NCBI RefSeq assembly: GCF_003255815.1
Contig: NC_037689.1
Coordinates: 142,192,766-142,256,765, forward strand
Source of the DNA: Theropithecus gelada
Taxonomy: Eukaryota; Chordata; Mammalia; Primates; Cercopithecidae
Direction of reading: 5' to 3'
DNA length: 64,000 nt
This document shows positions 1 through 13,575 of this stretch, piece by piece. The notes beneath the pieces were generated by a model that worked only from the letters and a program-made list of their open reading frames with translations, did not search any database and was not told the DNA's origin. Made by a program: the position numbers and the translations under genes. How positions within the stretch are numbered: the first letter of the stretch is position 1; every line of letters starts with the position of its first letter.

Positions 1-497
1 GTTTTCTACTATTAAGTAATACAGGATGCTGGCTTGAGGAAAGGGGTGTAGCATGGGAAAATTTTCCTCCCCCAGTATGATAAGAATCTTTTCCCTTGCA
101 GAGGGGGATTCTGTTGTAAACAATGCCCTGAGAGTATTTCAGAATTACTGCTCTTTCTCTCCTCTGCAAGAGCCAGAAGGGACTCCTTCTCAGATATTTA
201 CCATGTGAACCTGGTGAAATTCCAAGAGGTGAAGCCCTATAAAACGTGGGGAACCCTAAGAGTGTGGCCCCCAGGAGTATCTCACTGTCATACTACTCCA
301 CATTCAGCCTCTAGTAATTCACAGTAATTATCATTTAAGTATTTCTACCAGTTTATAGCTCCAGCAACTTTCTTGAAGTAAGTTTATCTTAGTTGTAATT
401 CTCTGGATTCAACGATCACTCCTGATTTTGGTGTAGAAGTTTGCCCTACAAGCTGTTATCTGATAGGTACAAGATAATTTATTTTCAGCTTGTTTGG
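1..497. other. No gene or recognised repeat
   Basis: AT-rich sequence with no convincing coding frame. Parts of 60-300 look faintly like an old LTR, but I could not place it in a family. Confidence 0.4.
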
Positions 498-862
498 TGT
501 ATTAGTCTGTTCTCACCCTGCTAATAAAAACATACCCAAGACTGGGTAATTTATAAAAGAAAGAGGTTTAATTGACTCACAGTTCAGCATGGCTGGGGAG
601 GCCTCAAAATCATGGCAGAAGGCAAAGGAAAAGCAAAGTCATGTCTTACATGGTGGCAGGCAAAAGAGTGTGTGGAGGGGAACTCCCCTGTATTAAAAAC
701 CATCAGATCTCATGAGACTTAGTCACCATCATGAGAACAGCAAGGAAAACACCTGCGCCCATGATTCAATTACCTCCCACTGGTTGCCTCCCACCACATG
801 TGGAAATTATGGGAGCTGCAATTCAAGATGAGATTTGGGTGGGACACAGCTAAACCATATCA
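498..862 (-). mobile_element. Solo MaLR LTR (THE1/MST type), reversed
   Basis: Read on the minus strand the unit starts TGATATGGTTTAGC and ends CTAATACA, the usual ends of THE1/MST LTRs. Inside are the familiar blocks on Mg-rich leader-like sequence: 'gaggcctccccagcc' and the 'attacccagtct' stretch near the 3' end. No internal MaLR sequence adjoins it, so it is a solo LTR. The flanking 5-mers do not match, so target duplication is eroded or the edges are off by a few bases. Confidence 0.8.
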
Positions 863-1524
863 TTCAGTTTTTTTTTGCTCTTACAAGGATGAAAGTAGTG
901 ATGATTTTCAATGTCCTTATTTGTAGGAACTATTAATAAAACCAGAGGTCCCATGTTTGACCTTATGTATGTATCTATAATATATGGCAAAGTGTCTTAT
1001 GTATATAAGTTGATTAGTAAAAGTTACAGTTGATCTCTTAACCTGTTGGGAAGGAATATGGGCTATATAGTCAGCAACATAGAAATAGGGTCACAATATG
1101 CTTATGGTTTTTACAGTGTTAATACTGAATCATTCATCCTAATATTTTCAACTAAATTTCACTGTTCCAGGTAATAATGGTTTCTGATCATGTCCTTTAC
1201 TATTTTCTTTACAACTTTAACTCAAATCTAGAGTGTAACTCCCTACAATGCTTAGCTAATGTTGACCTTTCTTCTTTCCTTAAACATCATTCAAACTTTC
1301 TTGCTTGCTACATTATTTCAGATACTTTTTGTACCCATTCACTAACCTCTACAAGCCTCAATCAATATTCTACACCCCCCCCAAAAAAGAAATTAGATTG
1401 TTGAGAGCATGACTCTACAAATAGCTCTATATAATGTTAAGTAATATTTACTTATTTATTAATATTTCATCTTTTCAAGTGTAACTATAACATTTACTAA
1501 GACATATAATATCATGTATCATTT

Positions 1525-2125
1525 AAAAGTCACGATACATATATAAGGTTTAGGTCATATGAAGTATTTTCTCAGACCAATATGGATTTAAAACAGAAAT
1601 CAATAACAGATATGTATGGAAAATCTCCAGATGTTTAGAAACAAAGTTGCACATTTTTGAATAATACATAAGCCAATGAATAAATCACAAAAGTAAGTAG
1701 AAACTATTTTGAATTAAATAAAATGAAAACACAAATTATTAAATTCAATTGCGTACAGCTGAAACAGTGTTTAAAGGCAAATTTGTGGCAATAAACACTC
1801 TTATTAGTAAAGAAGAAAGGTTTCATAGTTATGTAACTCAGCTATCACCTTAATATTATAAAAATAAAAGCAAATTAAATCCAACATAAGCAAAAGAAAG
1901 GAAACAAAAAAATGTAAGAGCAGAAATTAATGAGATATAAAATAGAAAAACAATAAAGGAAAATCAATAAAATCAAAAGCCGATTCTTTAAGGAGATGAA
2001 TCATATTGTTCAGAAAAAAAAAATTAGGAGAGAGAGACAGAAAGAGAGAGAGTAAATTACCAATGTCAGGAATAAGAGAAGGGACATAATTATATAATGG
2101 TACAGACATTAAAAGTACAATTACG
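1525..2125 (+). mobile_element. Old L1M fragment, ORF2 region (piece 1 of 3)
   Basis: The sequence matches the L1 ORF2 stretch just upstream of the reverse transcriptase, with many stops. It breaks at about 2125, where the 5' end of a younger L1 begins. The same element appears to resume at about 7776 and again at about 8822, because those pieces carry successive later parts of ORF2. Confidence 0.65.
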
Positions 2126-5100
2126 AGACTGGTCAAGATGGCTGACTTCTAAGAAGTAGCTAGTGTGTGCCTCTCTCATGGGGAGAAATTGAAGGAACAA
2201 GTAAATACATCACCGTCGACTGAAACATTCAGGTACATATATTGGGATTCATCAAGAAAACAACTCGACCCACAAATGGAAAAAAGCAAGGCAGAATGAC
2301 CACCCACGCAGGAGCAACATGGAGCCAGGGGAGCCTCCCCAACCTAGGGAAGCAGTGAGTGAGAGAGCGAACTTGGGGACCCACACTTCTCCCATAGATC
2401 TTTGTAACTCTCAGGTCAAGAGATCCCCTCATGAACCCACTCCATCAGGGCCTGTAGTCTGACTTGCAGAGCTACATTGAATCTCAGTGGAGCAGCCATT
2501 CAGGCACATGTGGAGCCCTCAGAGCTTTATATATCTGAGCTTCCCGGCAAAAGAAACTGCACCTTCAGCAGAGCAGGATGTTAGGCCACTGCACATACCC
2601 CCTAGGCAGGGGGATGAATCTAGGGGGCTGAGAAGTGACAGTCTATAGGCTCTGCTTCTATAGCACATTGCAGGATAAGACCCACTGGCTTGGAACTCCA
2701 GCCAGCCACTGGTAGCAGTGTTACACCTTCCTGAGATGGAGCTCCCAGGGTGAGGGCAGGCTGCCAATAGCCTTAGTTGTTGTTTACTTCAGTGCGGCCA
2801 CTGCGTTTTTTGTTTGTTTGTTTGTTTGTTTTTTTAACATAGGTCCATGAATCCGCTTCTCCTCACTATGCAGGACCTCACGATCAAGGTCACCAGGCAC
2901 CCTCGCCAGTGTTTTACAGCTGGTAGTGCTTCTCAGCCTCTATGAGATGGAACTTCCAGGGGAAGGGATGAGCCACCATCTTTGCTGTTTCACAGCCTTA
3001 GCCATTTTTACTTTCAGGCTCTACAGAGTCCAAGGCAACTAGGGACTAGAGCTATCCCCCAGCACAGTTCTGCAGCAGCTCTACACAGAAGCAGCCAGTC
3101 TGCTTTTTCATGTGAATCCTTCATTTCTTTTCACTGGGTAGGATCTTCTATCTGAAGTCTACAACCAGCCCCACTGGTATGTTCAGGCTGGCAACAGGTC
3201 AGTATCTCCCTGATGGACCTCCCAGAAGGAGGGGAATACCACCATCTTTGCTATTTTACAGGCTTTACTGTTGATAACTGCATGTTCTGGAGAATCCAAA
3301 GTGACTAGGGACTGGAGTGGAGCCCAGGAAATTGCAGCAGCCCTATGGGAAAGTGGCCACACTGTTTGTTACATGGGTTGTTAATTCATATCTCCTCAGT
3401 GAGTAGGTCCTCCTGGCATGAGTCTCCAGCCACACCCCGCTGGGGCTATCAAGCCAGTAGAAGTTCTGACATTCCCTGGTACAAAGTTCCCAGTGGAAGG
3501 GTGGGTTGTCATCTTTGCTGCCTTGCAGCCATTGTCCTTGCTGTGTCCAGGCTCTGGAGGGTCCATGGTGACCAGGGGCTGGTCCAGATCTCCAGCACAG
3601 AGCACCCACCACACAGAAAAGTAGTCAGGTTGTTCTCCACGCAGACTCTAGTCTACATTTCCCCTCATGGGGCAGGGATGCACAACCTGGGACTCTAGCA
3701 CAACTACCCTGCCACCACCTGACCACTTCAATCAGAGGCAGCCCAGCAGTCACAGGAACAGCTACATGTAGATAAGTAAGAACCAACACAAGAACTCCAG
3801 CAACTCAAATGGCCAGAGTGTCTTATGTCCTCCAAACAACCACAGTAGTTCTCCCTTAATCAGGAAGAATTGGCTAAAATGACATGACTACAATTCAGAA
3901 TGCGGATAGGAACAAAGATCACCGAGATTTAGAAGAACTGTAAAACCGAATCCAAGGAAACTAAGAATCATAATAAAATAATGCAGGAGTTTACAGATGA
4001 TATAGCCAGTATAAAAAGGTACCTAACTGATGTGACAAAACTGAAAAACACACTACAAGAAGTTTGAAATGCAATCACAAATACTAAAAGCAGAAAAGAC
4101 CAAGTTGAGAATCTCAGAACTTGAAAACTGGCTTTCTTAAATAAGACAGTCATATAAAAATTTAAAAAAAAAAGAATACAAAGAAATGAATAAAATCTCT
4201 GAAAAATATGGGATTATGTAAAGAGGCCAAATCTACATATCATTTGCATCCCTGAAAGGGATGGAGAGAAAGCAAACAACTTGGTAAACATATTTCAGTA
4301 TATCATCCATGAAAACCTCCCCAACTTTGCTAGAGAGGCCAGCAGTCATACTCAGGAAATATCAAGAACCTCTACAAGGTTCTATACAAGATTATTGCCA
4401 AAATACATAATCATCAGATTTCTGAAGGTGAAAATGAAAAAAAGAATATTAAACACAGCTAGACAGAAAGGGCAGGTCACCTACAAAGGGAACCCCATCA
4501 GGTTAACAATGGACTTCTCAGCAGAAACTCTATAAGCCAGAGAAGATTGGGGGTCTGTATTTAACATTCGTAAAGAAAAAAAAATCTTTAAACCAAAATT
4601 CTATATGCAGTAAAATTAAGCTTCCTAACTAAAGGAGAAATAAGATCCCTTTTAGATAAACAAATACTAAGGGGGTATTTTACCCCCAGACCCGCCTTAC
4701 AAGAGATCTTGAAGGGATCATTAAATATAGAAAGAAATAACCACTAGCAACCAATACAAAAACACACTTCAATACTCAGACCAGAGACACTATAAAGCAA
4801 CCACAAAATCAAGCCAGCATAATAACCAGGTAACAGTACAATGAAAGAATCAAATCCATGCATATCAATACTAACCTTGAATGTAAAGGGGCTAAATATC
4901 CTATTTATAAGGCACATAGTGGCAAGCTGGATGAAAAGAAAGACCTAATGGTATGCTGTGTTCAAGAGACCCATTTCATATGCAATGACATCCATAGGCT
5001 CAAAATAAAGGAATGGGGGAAAATCTACCAAGCAAATGAAAATCAGAAAAAAAGCAGGAGTTACAATCATAATTTCAGACAAAACAGACTTTAAACCTCA

Positions 5101-7775
5101 AAGGTCAAAAATTACAAAGAAGGGCTATACTTAATGGTAAGTGGTTAAATTCAACAAAAAGACCAAATTATCCTAAATATGCATGCACCCAGCACAAGAG
5201 CACAAGTTTATAAAGCAAGCTCTTAGAGACCTACAAAGAGACATAGGCTCCCACACAATAATAGTGGGAGACTTCAACATTCCACTGACAGTATTAGACA
5301 CATCACTGAGGCAAAAATTTAACAAAGATATTCAGTAACTGAACTCAACATTTCATCAAATAGACAGACATCTACAGAACTCTCTAAACAAAAACAACAG
5401 AATATACATTCTACTCATTGCCACATGGCACACACACTAAAATTGACCACACATCAGACAAGAAAACAATTCTCAGGAAATTAAAACAAAATGAAATCAT
5501 ACCAAACACACTCTTGTAGCACAGTGCAATAGAAATACACATCAAGGCTAAAAAAATTGCTTAACACCATATAATTACATGAAAATTAAACTACATGTTA
5601 CTGAATGACTTTTGCATAAATAATGAAATTAAGGCAGAAATCAAGAAGTTTCTTGAAACTAATGAGAACAAAGATACAAAATACCAGACTCTCTGGGACA
5701 CAGCTAAAGCAGTATTAAGAGGGGGGATTTATAGCACTAAATGCTCACAACAAAAAGTTAGAAAGATCTCAATGACCTAACATCACAACCACGAGAACTA
5801 GAAAATCAAGAGCAAGCAGAACCCAAAGCTAACAGAAGACAAAAAATAACCAAACTCAGAACTAAACTGACAGAGGTCAAAACACACAAACAAAAATTTC
5901 AAAAGATCAATGAATTTAGGACTTGCTTTTCTGAAATATAAATGAAAATGGAATGCTAGGTAGACTAATGAAAAAAGAGAGGATTCAAATAAACACAAGT
6001 AAAAGTGGCAAAGTGTATGTTACCACTAACCCCACAGAAATACAAACAACCATCAGAGACTACCCTGAATACCTTTATGCACACAAACTAGAAAATCTAG
6101 ACAAGGTGAATAAATTCCTGGACACATACAACCTACCTCAAATTCCTCTTTTGAACAGACCAATAATGAGCTCTGAAATTGAATCAGTAATAAATAGCCT
6201 ACAAACCAAGAAAAGTCCTAAAACAGATAAATTCACAGCTTAATTCTACCAGATGTACAAAGAGAGCTCGTACCATCTCTACTAAAACTATTCCAACAAA
6301 TTGAGGAGAAGGGACTCTTCCCCTACTCATTCTGAGGCCAGCATCATCCTGATATCAAAACCTGGCAGAGACACACACACAAAAAAACTTCAGGCCAATA
6401 ACCATGATGAACATTGATGCAAAAATCCTTAACAAAATACTGGCAAACTGAATCCAGCAGCACATCAAAAACCTAATCCATCATGATGAAGGAGGCTTTA
6501 TCCTCGAAATACAAAGTTGGTTCAACATACATAAATAAATAAACATGATCCATCACGTAAACAGAACTAAAGACAAAAACCACTGATTATCTAAATGGAT
6601 GAAGAAAAGGCTTTCAATAAAATTCAACATCACTTCATGTTAAAAACTCAAACTACGTATTGAAAGACCATAATATAAAATAGGAGCCATCTATGGCAAA
6701 TCCACAGCCAACATCATACTGAATGAGTAAAACCTGGAAGCAATCCCCTTGAAAACCATCACAAGCAAAAATCTCATCTCTCTCCACTCCTATTCAACAT
6801 CATATTAGAAGTCCTGGCCAGAGCAATCAGGCAAGAGAAAGATATAAAGTACATCTAAATAGAAAGTGAGAAAATCAAACTATTTCAGTTTGCAGATAAG
6901 ATGATTCTGTATCTAGAAAACCCCAGAGTGTTGGCCCCAGAACTCCTTAAGCTGATGAACAACTTCAAGAAAATTTCAGGATACAAAATTGACATACAAA
7001 AATCACTAGCATTCCTATATAGCAACAATAGCCAAGCTGAGAACAAATAAGGAATGCAATCCCATTCACAGTAACCACCAAAGGAATAAAATGCCTAGGA
7101 ATACAGCTAACCAGATAGGTAAAAGATCTCTACAATGAGAATTACAGAACACTGCTCAAAGAAATCAGAGATGACACACAAAAATAAGGAAGACATTCCA
7201 TGTTCAGGGAAAGGAAGACTCAATATCATTAACATGGTCATACTACCCAAAGCAATTTTTAAAATCGGTGCTATTTCTATCAAACTATCAATGACATTCT
7301 TCAAAGAACTAGAGAAAATAAATAAATTCATATGGAACCAAAGGGGAAAAAAAGCCCAAATAGTCAAGACAATCCTATGCAAAAAGAACAATGCTGGAGG
7401 CATTATGTTACCTGACTTCAAACTATATTACAGGGCTACAGTAAACAAAACAGCATGGTACTGATGCAAAAATAGGCACATAGACCAAGGGAACAGAATA
7501 GGGAGCCCAGCACTAAGGTCTCACACCTGCAACCATCTGATCTTTGAAAAAGCTGAAAAAGCAAGCAACAGAGAAAGAATTTTCTATTCAATAAATGCTG
7601 CTGAGACAAAAGGCTAGCCATATGCTGAAGACTGAAACTGGGCCCCTTTCTTACAGCATACACAAAAATCAACTCAAGAGAGATTAAAAGCTTAAATGTA
7701 AAACCCAAAACTATAAAAACCCTAGAAGACAACCTAGGCAATACAATCCTGGACATAGGAATGGGTAAAGGTATA
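2126..7775 (+). mobile_element. L1P element, 5' end present, 3' end missing
   Basis: The element opens with an L1 5' UTR ('caagatggctgac' near 2133), GC-richer than its surroundings and running to about 3860. A decayed ORF1 region follows (about 3870-4800), then ORF2 (about 4840 onward). Surviving ORF2 pieces include the endonuclease start (about 4858-5094), linker segments (5595-5780 and 5953-6243) and the part after the RT (7135-7464). Many stops and frameshifts make it dead. It stops within ORF2 at about 7770 and lacks the ORF2 C-terminus, 3' UTR and A-tail, which is the reverse of normal 5' truncation. Confidence 0.8.
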
Positions 7776-8028
7776 TAAAGTTTGCTTAATATTTAAAAAT
7801 TGGTAAATATAAATCACCTTAGTGACAGACTAAAGAAGAAAAACTGCATGAACGTATAAAAATATGAATACAAGCCATATAGCAAAATCCAACATACATT
7901 CCTGGAACAAACTCTCAGAAAGTTGTAGGAACTTGACGGAAACTTCCTTCAAACTGGTAAACAGCATCTATATATTAAAAAAACCCTGCAGTTAATATCA
8001 TATTTTAAAGTGAAATGCTTAATTTAAT
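7776..8028 (+). mobile_element. Old L1M fragment (piece 2 of 3)
   Basis: This is older ORF2 sequence from around the RT core. It continues the 1525-2125 fragment after the inserted L1P and ends where an MLT1-like LTR begins. Confidence 0.5.
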
Positions 8029-8104
8029 GTGTCAAATTGGTTAGGCTATGGTGCCTAGGTTTTTGGTCAAACAGTAGTTTAGTTGTTGCTACAAAGTTAT
8101 TTTT

Positions 8105-8418
8105 TTTTCAATTTATTTATTTATTTGTATATTTTTGAGACAGGGTCTCGCTCTGTTTCCCAAGCTGGAGTGCAGTGGCGTGATCTCAGCTTACTGCAAT
8201 CTCCACCTACTGAGTTCAAGCAGTTCTCCCACCTCGGCTTCTCAAGTAGCTGAGACCACAGGTATGTGCCACCATCAACCACTCATTTTTGTATTTTTTG
8301 TAGAGAAGGGGTTTTGCCTTGTGCCCAGGCTGGTCTCAAACTGTTGAACTCAAGCTATCTGCCTGCCTTGGCCTCCCCACATGCTAGGATTATAGGCATG
8401 AGCCATTGTGCCCCACTG
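8105..8418 (-). mobile_element. Alu (old, J/S type), reversed
   Basis: A T-rich left end is followed by 'gagacagggtctcgctctg'. The two Alu arms follow, in reverse orientation. Several CpG sites are decayed. It lies inside the MLT1-like LTR. Confidence 0.9.
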
Positions 8419-8702
8419 AAAGTATTTAGATGCGATTAACATTTAAATCAGTAGACTTTGAGAAAAGCAGATTACCCTCCATAATATGGGTGGGGATCAT
8501 CCAATCAATTGAAGGCCTTAAAAGAAAAAAGACTATTGTCTCTCTAAACCACTACCTCCAGACTGCCTTTGGAATCCGTCTGTAACATCAGCTCCAGCCA
8601 GTATTTTTAACCTGCCGACTTGCTGTGCAGATTTTTTACTTACCAGCCCCCACGATAGCAGGAGACAGTTTACTAAAATGATCAATCAGTTTCCCTCTCT
8701 CT

Positions 8703-8720
8703 GTACACACACACACACAC
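8703..8720. repeat. (CA)n microsatellite
   Basis: A short CA run near the 3' end of the MLT1-like LTR. Confidence 0.8.
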
Positions 8721-8821
8721 AGGCACAACCCTACACACACATTCCATTTGTTCTGTGTTCTGTTTTCTCTGGCAAAATCTAATCTAATTACCCAGAAGAC
8801 TTAAAAAAAAAAAACAAAAAC

Positions 8822-10950
8822 AAGGTAAGAATGCCTACTCTCACTAGTTCCATTCAACATTGTACTGGAGTCTTGCTATAAGATCAGACTAAAATAAGAA
8901 ATAAAAGACATAAAGACTGCAAAGGAAGAAGTAGAACTGTCTTCATTTTCAGATAATATGATCATCTTTATAGTAAATTCTAAAGAATATACACGTTAGC
9001 ATGAAAATGAGTTTAGCAAGTTTGCAGAATAAAATGTCAATATACAAAAGTCAATTGCATTTCTGTGAACTAGGAGTGAAAAGTTAGAAGTTGAAATTTT
9101 AAAAATGAAACCATTAACAATGGCATAAAAATCTTAAACACTTAGAGATAAATTTGACAAAAGATATGCAAGACCTATACCCTGAAATCTGTGAAGCATA
9201 AAGAAGACATATTAAATAGAGAGGTAAACTATGATCATGGATTGAAAGATTTGGAGATGTTAAAATGCCATTGCTTCCAAAATTGACCTGTAAATATAAT
9301 AGAATCTCAGTCAAAATTCCAGCATCCTTTCAGAAAAATTTTGGCGCTGATTATGAAATATGTATGGAAATTTACAGAACCTAGACTAGCCAAAATCATT
9401 TTAAAATGGGATAAAAAGTTAAAGAAATAATATTACCTGATATCTATATATACTATAAAGGTATATTAATCAAGACAATGTAGTACTGATATACATTTTG
9501 ACATATATAAATGGAACAGAATAGTGAGTACAGTGCTGGACCCACATGTACATGATCAATCGACTTTCATCAAAGATGCCAAGACTATTCCATGGGGAAA
9601 TATTAATATTTTCAAAAAACGATGCTGAGAAAATTGGATTGCTACATGAAAAAATAAATGGAACCTCAACCATTACATCACACCATGTACTCAAACTAAT
9701 TAAAATGACTCATAAGCCTATAAAAGTTAACAGTATAAAATTTCTAGAAGAAAACGAGGAGGAAATTTTAGTCACTTTGCATTTGCCACAGATTTTTAAA
9801 ATACAACACAAAAAACTTTTTGTCAACGAAAAATGTAAATTTAAAATTACATAAAATTCAATAAATAACTTTATAAAAATCAATACATTGAAATTCATCA
9901 GAATAAAAAACATTTTTTATTTAAAAGATACTGTTATATAAATGAAAAGACAAACCAAATACTGAGGAAAAAAATTGCAAAAATATCCAATACTTGTATC
10001 TATGCTATATAAACATTAGAATATAAACAACCCAATTAAAATGGGCAAACATTTGGGCAGAAAGTTGAATTAAGAAATACAGACATGAAATAAGCACATA
10101 GAAAGATATTCAACACCATTAGTCATTATGGACATGTGAAACAAAAACACATTGAGATACCCCTACACTCCTCTAGAATGTCCAAAATTTAAAAAAAAAA
10201 AAAAAACTTAAAGTATTTGGTAGGTATTTAGAGCAAATAGGGCTCTCATATACTGCAGGTGGCAGCATCAAATGGTACAGCCTCTTTGCAAAACAGCTTA
10301 GGGTTTTTTGAAAACATTAAACATGCAACTGGTGTATGATTCATAAATGTATCTTCTAGCTAACTACCCAAGAGAAATAAAAACATATGTCCACAAACTG
10401 ATTTCTTACCCAAAGGCTCATAGCAGTTTTATCTATAATAGTCAAAAACTGGAAAAAACCTAATGAATATCGTCAGGTCAATAAACAAATCATTACATAT
10501 GCATTAGTATACCACTCAGCAATGAATATCAATTAACTGTTGTTATAGACAACGGTGAATGGATCTCCACAAACAATTAGGCTGAATAAAAGAAACTCCA
10601 CTAAAAATGGTATATAATACATGAGTGTATTTATATAAAAGTTCTAAAAAACACAAACTAATCCATGGTGAGAAAAAGCATGTTGTGATGGGTTGCTGGG
10701 CAACCAGACAGGGTCAGAGATTGGTAAGAGAGAGGAATAACAAAGGCATGTGAGAGATATTTTGGTGACAATGAATATATTTATTATCTTGATTGTGTTT
10801 ATGGTTTCATGAATATATATTTATATCAAAGGGCATCAAATTTTGCAATTTAAATATATTCTGTTTAACACACGTCAATTTTACCACAACAAACAGCTTA
10901 ACATGCAAAGAAATATAAAACAATCAAATAAATTAAAGAGTTAGCACGTA
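8822..10950 (+). mobile_element. Old L1M fragment (piece 3 of 3), ORF2 end and 3' UTR
   Basis: It begins at the 'aaggtaagaatgcctactct' block of ORF2, downstream of the RT active site, and runs through the C-terminal part to a 3' UTR-like end with 'cacgtcaattttaccacaac'. There are stops in all frames. It is the last part of the element started at 1525. Confidence 0.7.
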
Positions 10951-11003
10951 CAATGTGACCCTGATTTCTTCAGCTATTTGGTGTCATTAAAAAGGTATTG
11001 CTC

Positions 11004-11257
11004 GGCCGGGGTCAGTGGCTCACGCCTGTAATCCCAGCTCTTTGGGAGGCCGAGGCGGGTGGATCACAAGGTCAGGAGATCGAGACCATCTGGCTAATAC
11101 AGTGAAACCCCATCTCTACTAAAATTAGCCGGGCGAGGTGGCGGGCACCTGTAGTCCCAGCTACTCAGGAGGCTGAGGCAGGAGAATGGCGTGAACTCAG
11201 GAGGCAGAGCTTGCAGTGAGCGAGACTCCGTCTCAAAAGAAAAAAAAAAAAAAAGGA
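11004..11257 (+). mobile_element. AluY-like, internally shortened
   Basis: It begins GGCCGGGGTCAGTGGCTCAC and ends in an A-tract. The second arm lacks the usual 'gccactgcactccagcctgg' block, because 'gcagtgagcgagactccgtc' joins directly. It is therefore about 50 bases short. Confidence 0.9.
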
Positions 11258-11469
11258 GATTGTTCTACTATTAAAAGGAATTAAGAGAGATTATATGCAG
11301 ATAAAATACATGGTCTTGAATAAGATCCTGGCTGTTAAGAAGATTTTTTTCTTGCAAAAATTGGTACATTTGAAAACTGAGGATTAGATGATGCTAGAAA
11401 ATTATTATTAATTTTTAGATATTATAGTGTTATTTATAGTGTTATTTGACTCCATATGTTTTTGTTTTT

Positions 11470-11758
11470 GTTTTGGAGATGGAGTCTCACTCTGTCACCC
11501 AGGCTGGAGTGCAGTAGCGCTATCTCGACTCACTGCAACTTCCGTCTCCCAGGTTCAAGTGATTCTCCTGCCTCAGCCTCCCGAGTATCTGGGACTACAG
11601 GCATACACCGCCACGTCCAGCTAATGTTTTGTATTTTAGTAGAGACAGGGTTTCACTATGGTTGCCCAGGCCGGTCTCGAACCCCTGAGCTCAGGCAATC
11701 TGCCCACCTCGGGCTACCAAAGTGCTAGGATTAGAGACATGAGCTACTGCGCCCGGCC
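11470..11758 (-). mobile_element. Alu (S type), reversed
   Basis: It runs from 'gagatggagtctcactctgt' to 'ctgcgcccggcc', both arms complete. Confidence 0.9.
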
Positions 11759-12329
11759 ATGTTTTTAGTTTTAAGAGTTGTACAATTAAGTAAAGATTGA
11801 ATGTGAAGATAACTTGTTTACGTTAAAATAAGTATTAAAAAATAAAATATGATAAGAAAAAAATTGGGAAATAGGCTTCTGGTTAGTGTTTTAATGATGA
11901 ATGTTTGATTTTCTGGAATAGATTACAGATATTAAGTTGACAATACCTATTCTACCATTCAAATAATAAAGATGTCGCATTCGACTCATGAACAGAAAGT
12001 GAGCCATTTAAATGGCGTCTACAGTAAAAATGATGGAATTATGATGCCCCATTTGTATCCTATGGACTGACCCACTGTAAGTCAAAAAGAAAGACCTATA
12101 TAGCCATGTTTTATGTTATATTTTCCTCTAAAAACATAGTATATGAGGAAAGGACGTTTCCATTGAAAACTTCTCCATTCTCCTTCACTCATTTTGGCTG
12201 GTATTTTATGCCTGTTATTACAGTCCTGGTCATTCTTTCCCTCTAGATTCACACTCTCCCATTATAGCTACATCACAAGAAAACCTTTTCCTCTTACCCG
12301 ATTCCAGTGGCACTATGAGTGAATGAATT

Positions 12330-12570
12330 CAGTCATTCACTTACTCAACAAATGTTTACTGAATGCCAATTAGAATGATTTTTAATTTCATACATTATAA
12401 TTATCTGTGGAGCTTTTAATATCTAGAAACTTCTGAGAGCCACCATTGAAAATGTTCACTCATAAAGGTTTGTGTGGGACCTAGAGAACTTTATTAAAAT
12501 AAATACAAACAAAAAATGTTCACAGATGTTTTTCATTCTGTGCTGTGTTTGAGACTCACTGGCCTAGTGT
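12330..12570. repeat. MIR/MER5-like relics
   Basis: 'cttactcaacaaatgttta' resembles a MIR end. The segment near 12,405-12,560 ('tgtggagcttttaat', then 'gagactcactggcctag') resembles a MER5-type DNA transposon. Both are weak similarities by eye. Confidence 0.35.
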
Positions 12571-12692
12571 ATGACACTCTCTGTGCTAAGCACTGAAAAT
12601 AATAACTAGGTATAAGACAGATGTATTTCTTGTTCTCATTAAATTCATACACGTAGTCTGTTACTCATGATTCAGTCTTATGATTTTGGATA

Positions 12693-13067
12693 CTATCTTA
12701 ATCTATTCAGAATGTTATAACAACAACAAAAAATAGGCTGGGTGGGTTCAAAACAAAAGACATTTATTTTTCACCGTTCTAGAGGCTGGAAAGTCCAAGA
12801 TTCAGGCATCTATAGATTACATGTTTAGTGAAGACCCACTTCCTGGTTCATGGACTGCCTTCTTCTCTGAGCCCTCACATGGTAGAAAGGGTGAGTGATC
12901 TCTCTGGGATCTCTTTTAGAATAACACTAAACCCATTCATGAGGGCTCTACCCTATGACCTAACAACCTACCAAATGCCTCACCTTTTATTACCATCACA
13001 TTGGTGATTAGGATTTCAACATATAAACTTTGGGAAGATGCAGTCAGTCTATAGCACTTTACTCCTA
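12693..13067 (-). mobile_element. MLT1-type MaLR LTR, reversed
   Basis: The minus strand reads as an MLT1A-like LTR from 'gctatagactga' to 'agattaag'. Diagnostic inner blocks include 'catgagggctctaccctatg' and 'ttctagaggctggaaagtcc' on the + strand. A small piece of the same type lies at 13,679-13,720 on the + strand. Confidence 0.75.
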
Positions 13068-13518
13068 GTACCCCCAAATTCATGTCCTTCTTATATGCAA
13101 TATATATTTATTTTATCCCAACAGACCCCAAATGTTATCCCATAATTAACTCTAGGGCATAAAATCAAAAGTCTCATCTAAATATTATTTAATTAGAAAT
13201 AGATGAAAGTCAATGTACGATTGATCCTGAGACAAATTGTTCTCCAGCTGTAAACCTATGAAACCAAACAAGTTATGTGCTTCCAAATTACAGTAGTGGG
13301 ACAGGCTTAGAATATGTATTTTCGTTTCAGAAGGGAGAAACAGGAAAGAAGACGCAATGGACCACAAGTAAGTCCAAACTACAAGGCAAACTCCTTATTG
13401 TAAGGCTTGACTATAACCCTTGTGAGTTCCACATTCTGCCCTCCAAACCCACTGGCGTAGAGGTTCCACTTTCTGGACCCATGGATGCAGCAGTCCTGCC
13501 CTGAAAGCTCTGGTTGGA

Positions 13519-13575
13519 AAGAAAAAAAAAAAAAAAAAACAAAAAAACAAAACAAAAAAAACAAACAAAAAAACA
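13519..13575. repeat. A-rich low-complexity tract
   Basis: An A-run of about 18, then A/C-rich sequence. The Phe-rich reading frames on the opposite strand are products of this tract. Confidence 0.8.

Larger units (their letters stand above)
8029..8800 (+). mobile_element. MLT1-like MaLR LTR split by an Alu
   Basis: Two blocks, 8029-8104 and 8419-8800, read as one old LTR. The second block has the phrase 'tttaaatcagtagactttga' and ends in a CA-repeat followed by 'tctggcaaaatctaatctaa', which resembles the end of MLT1-type LTRs. An Alu occupies the gap. The family name is from memory. Confidence 0.5.

Noticed and set aside
3345..3698. 117-codon open frame in the L1 5' UTR
   Set aside because: L1 5' UTR is GC-rich and throws up chance frames; not ORF1.
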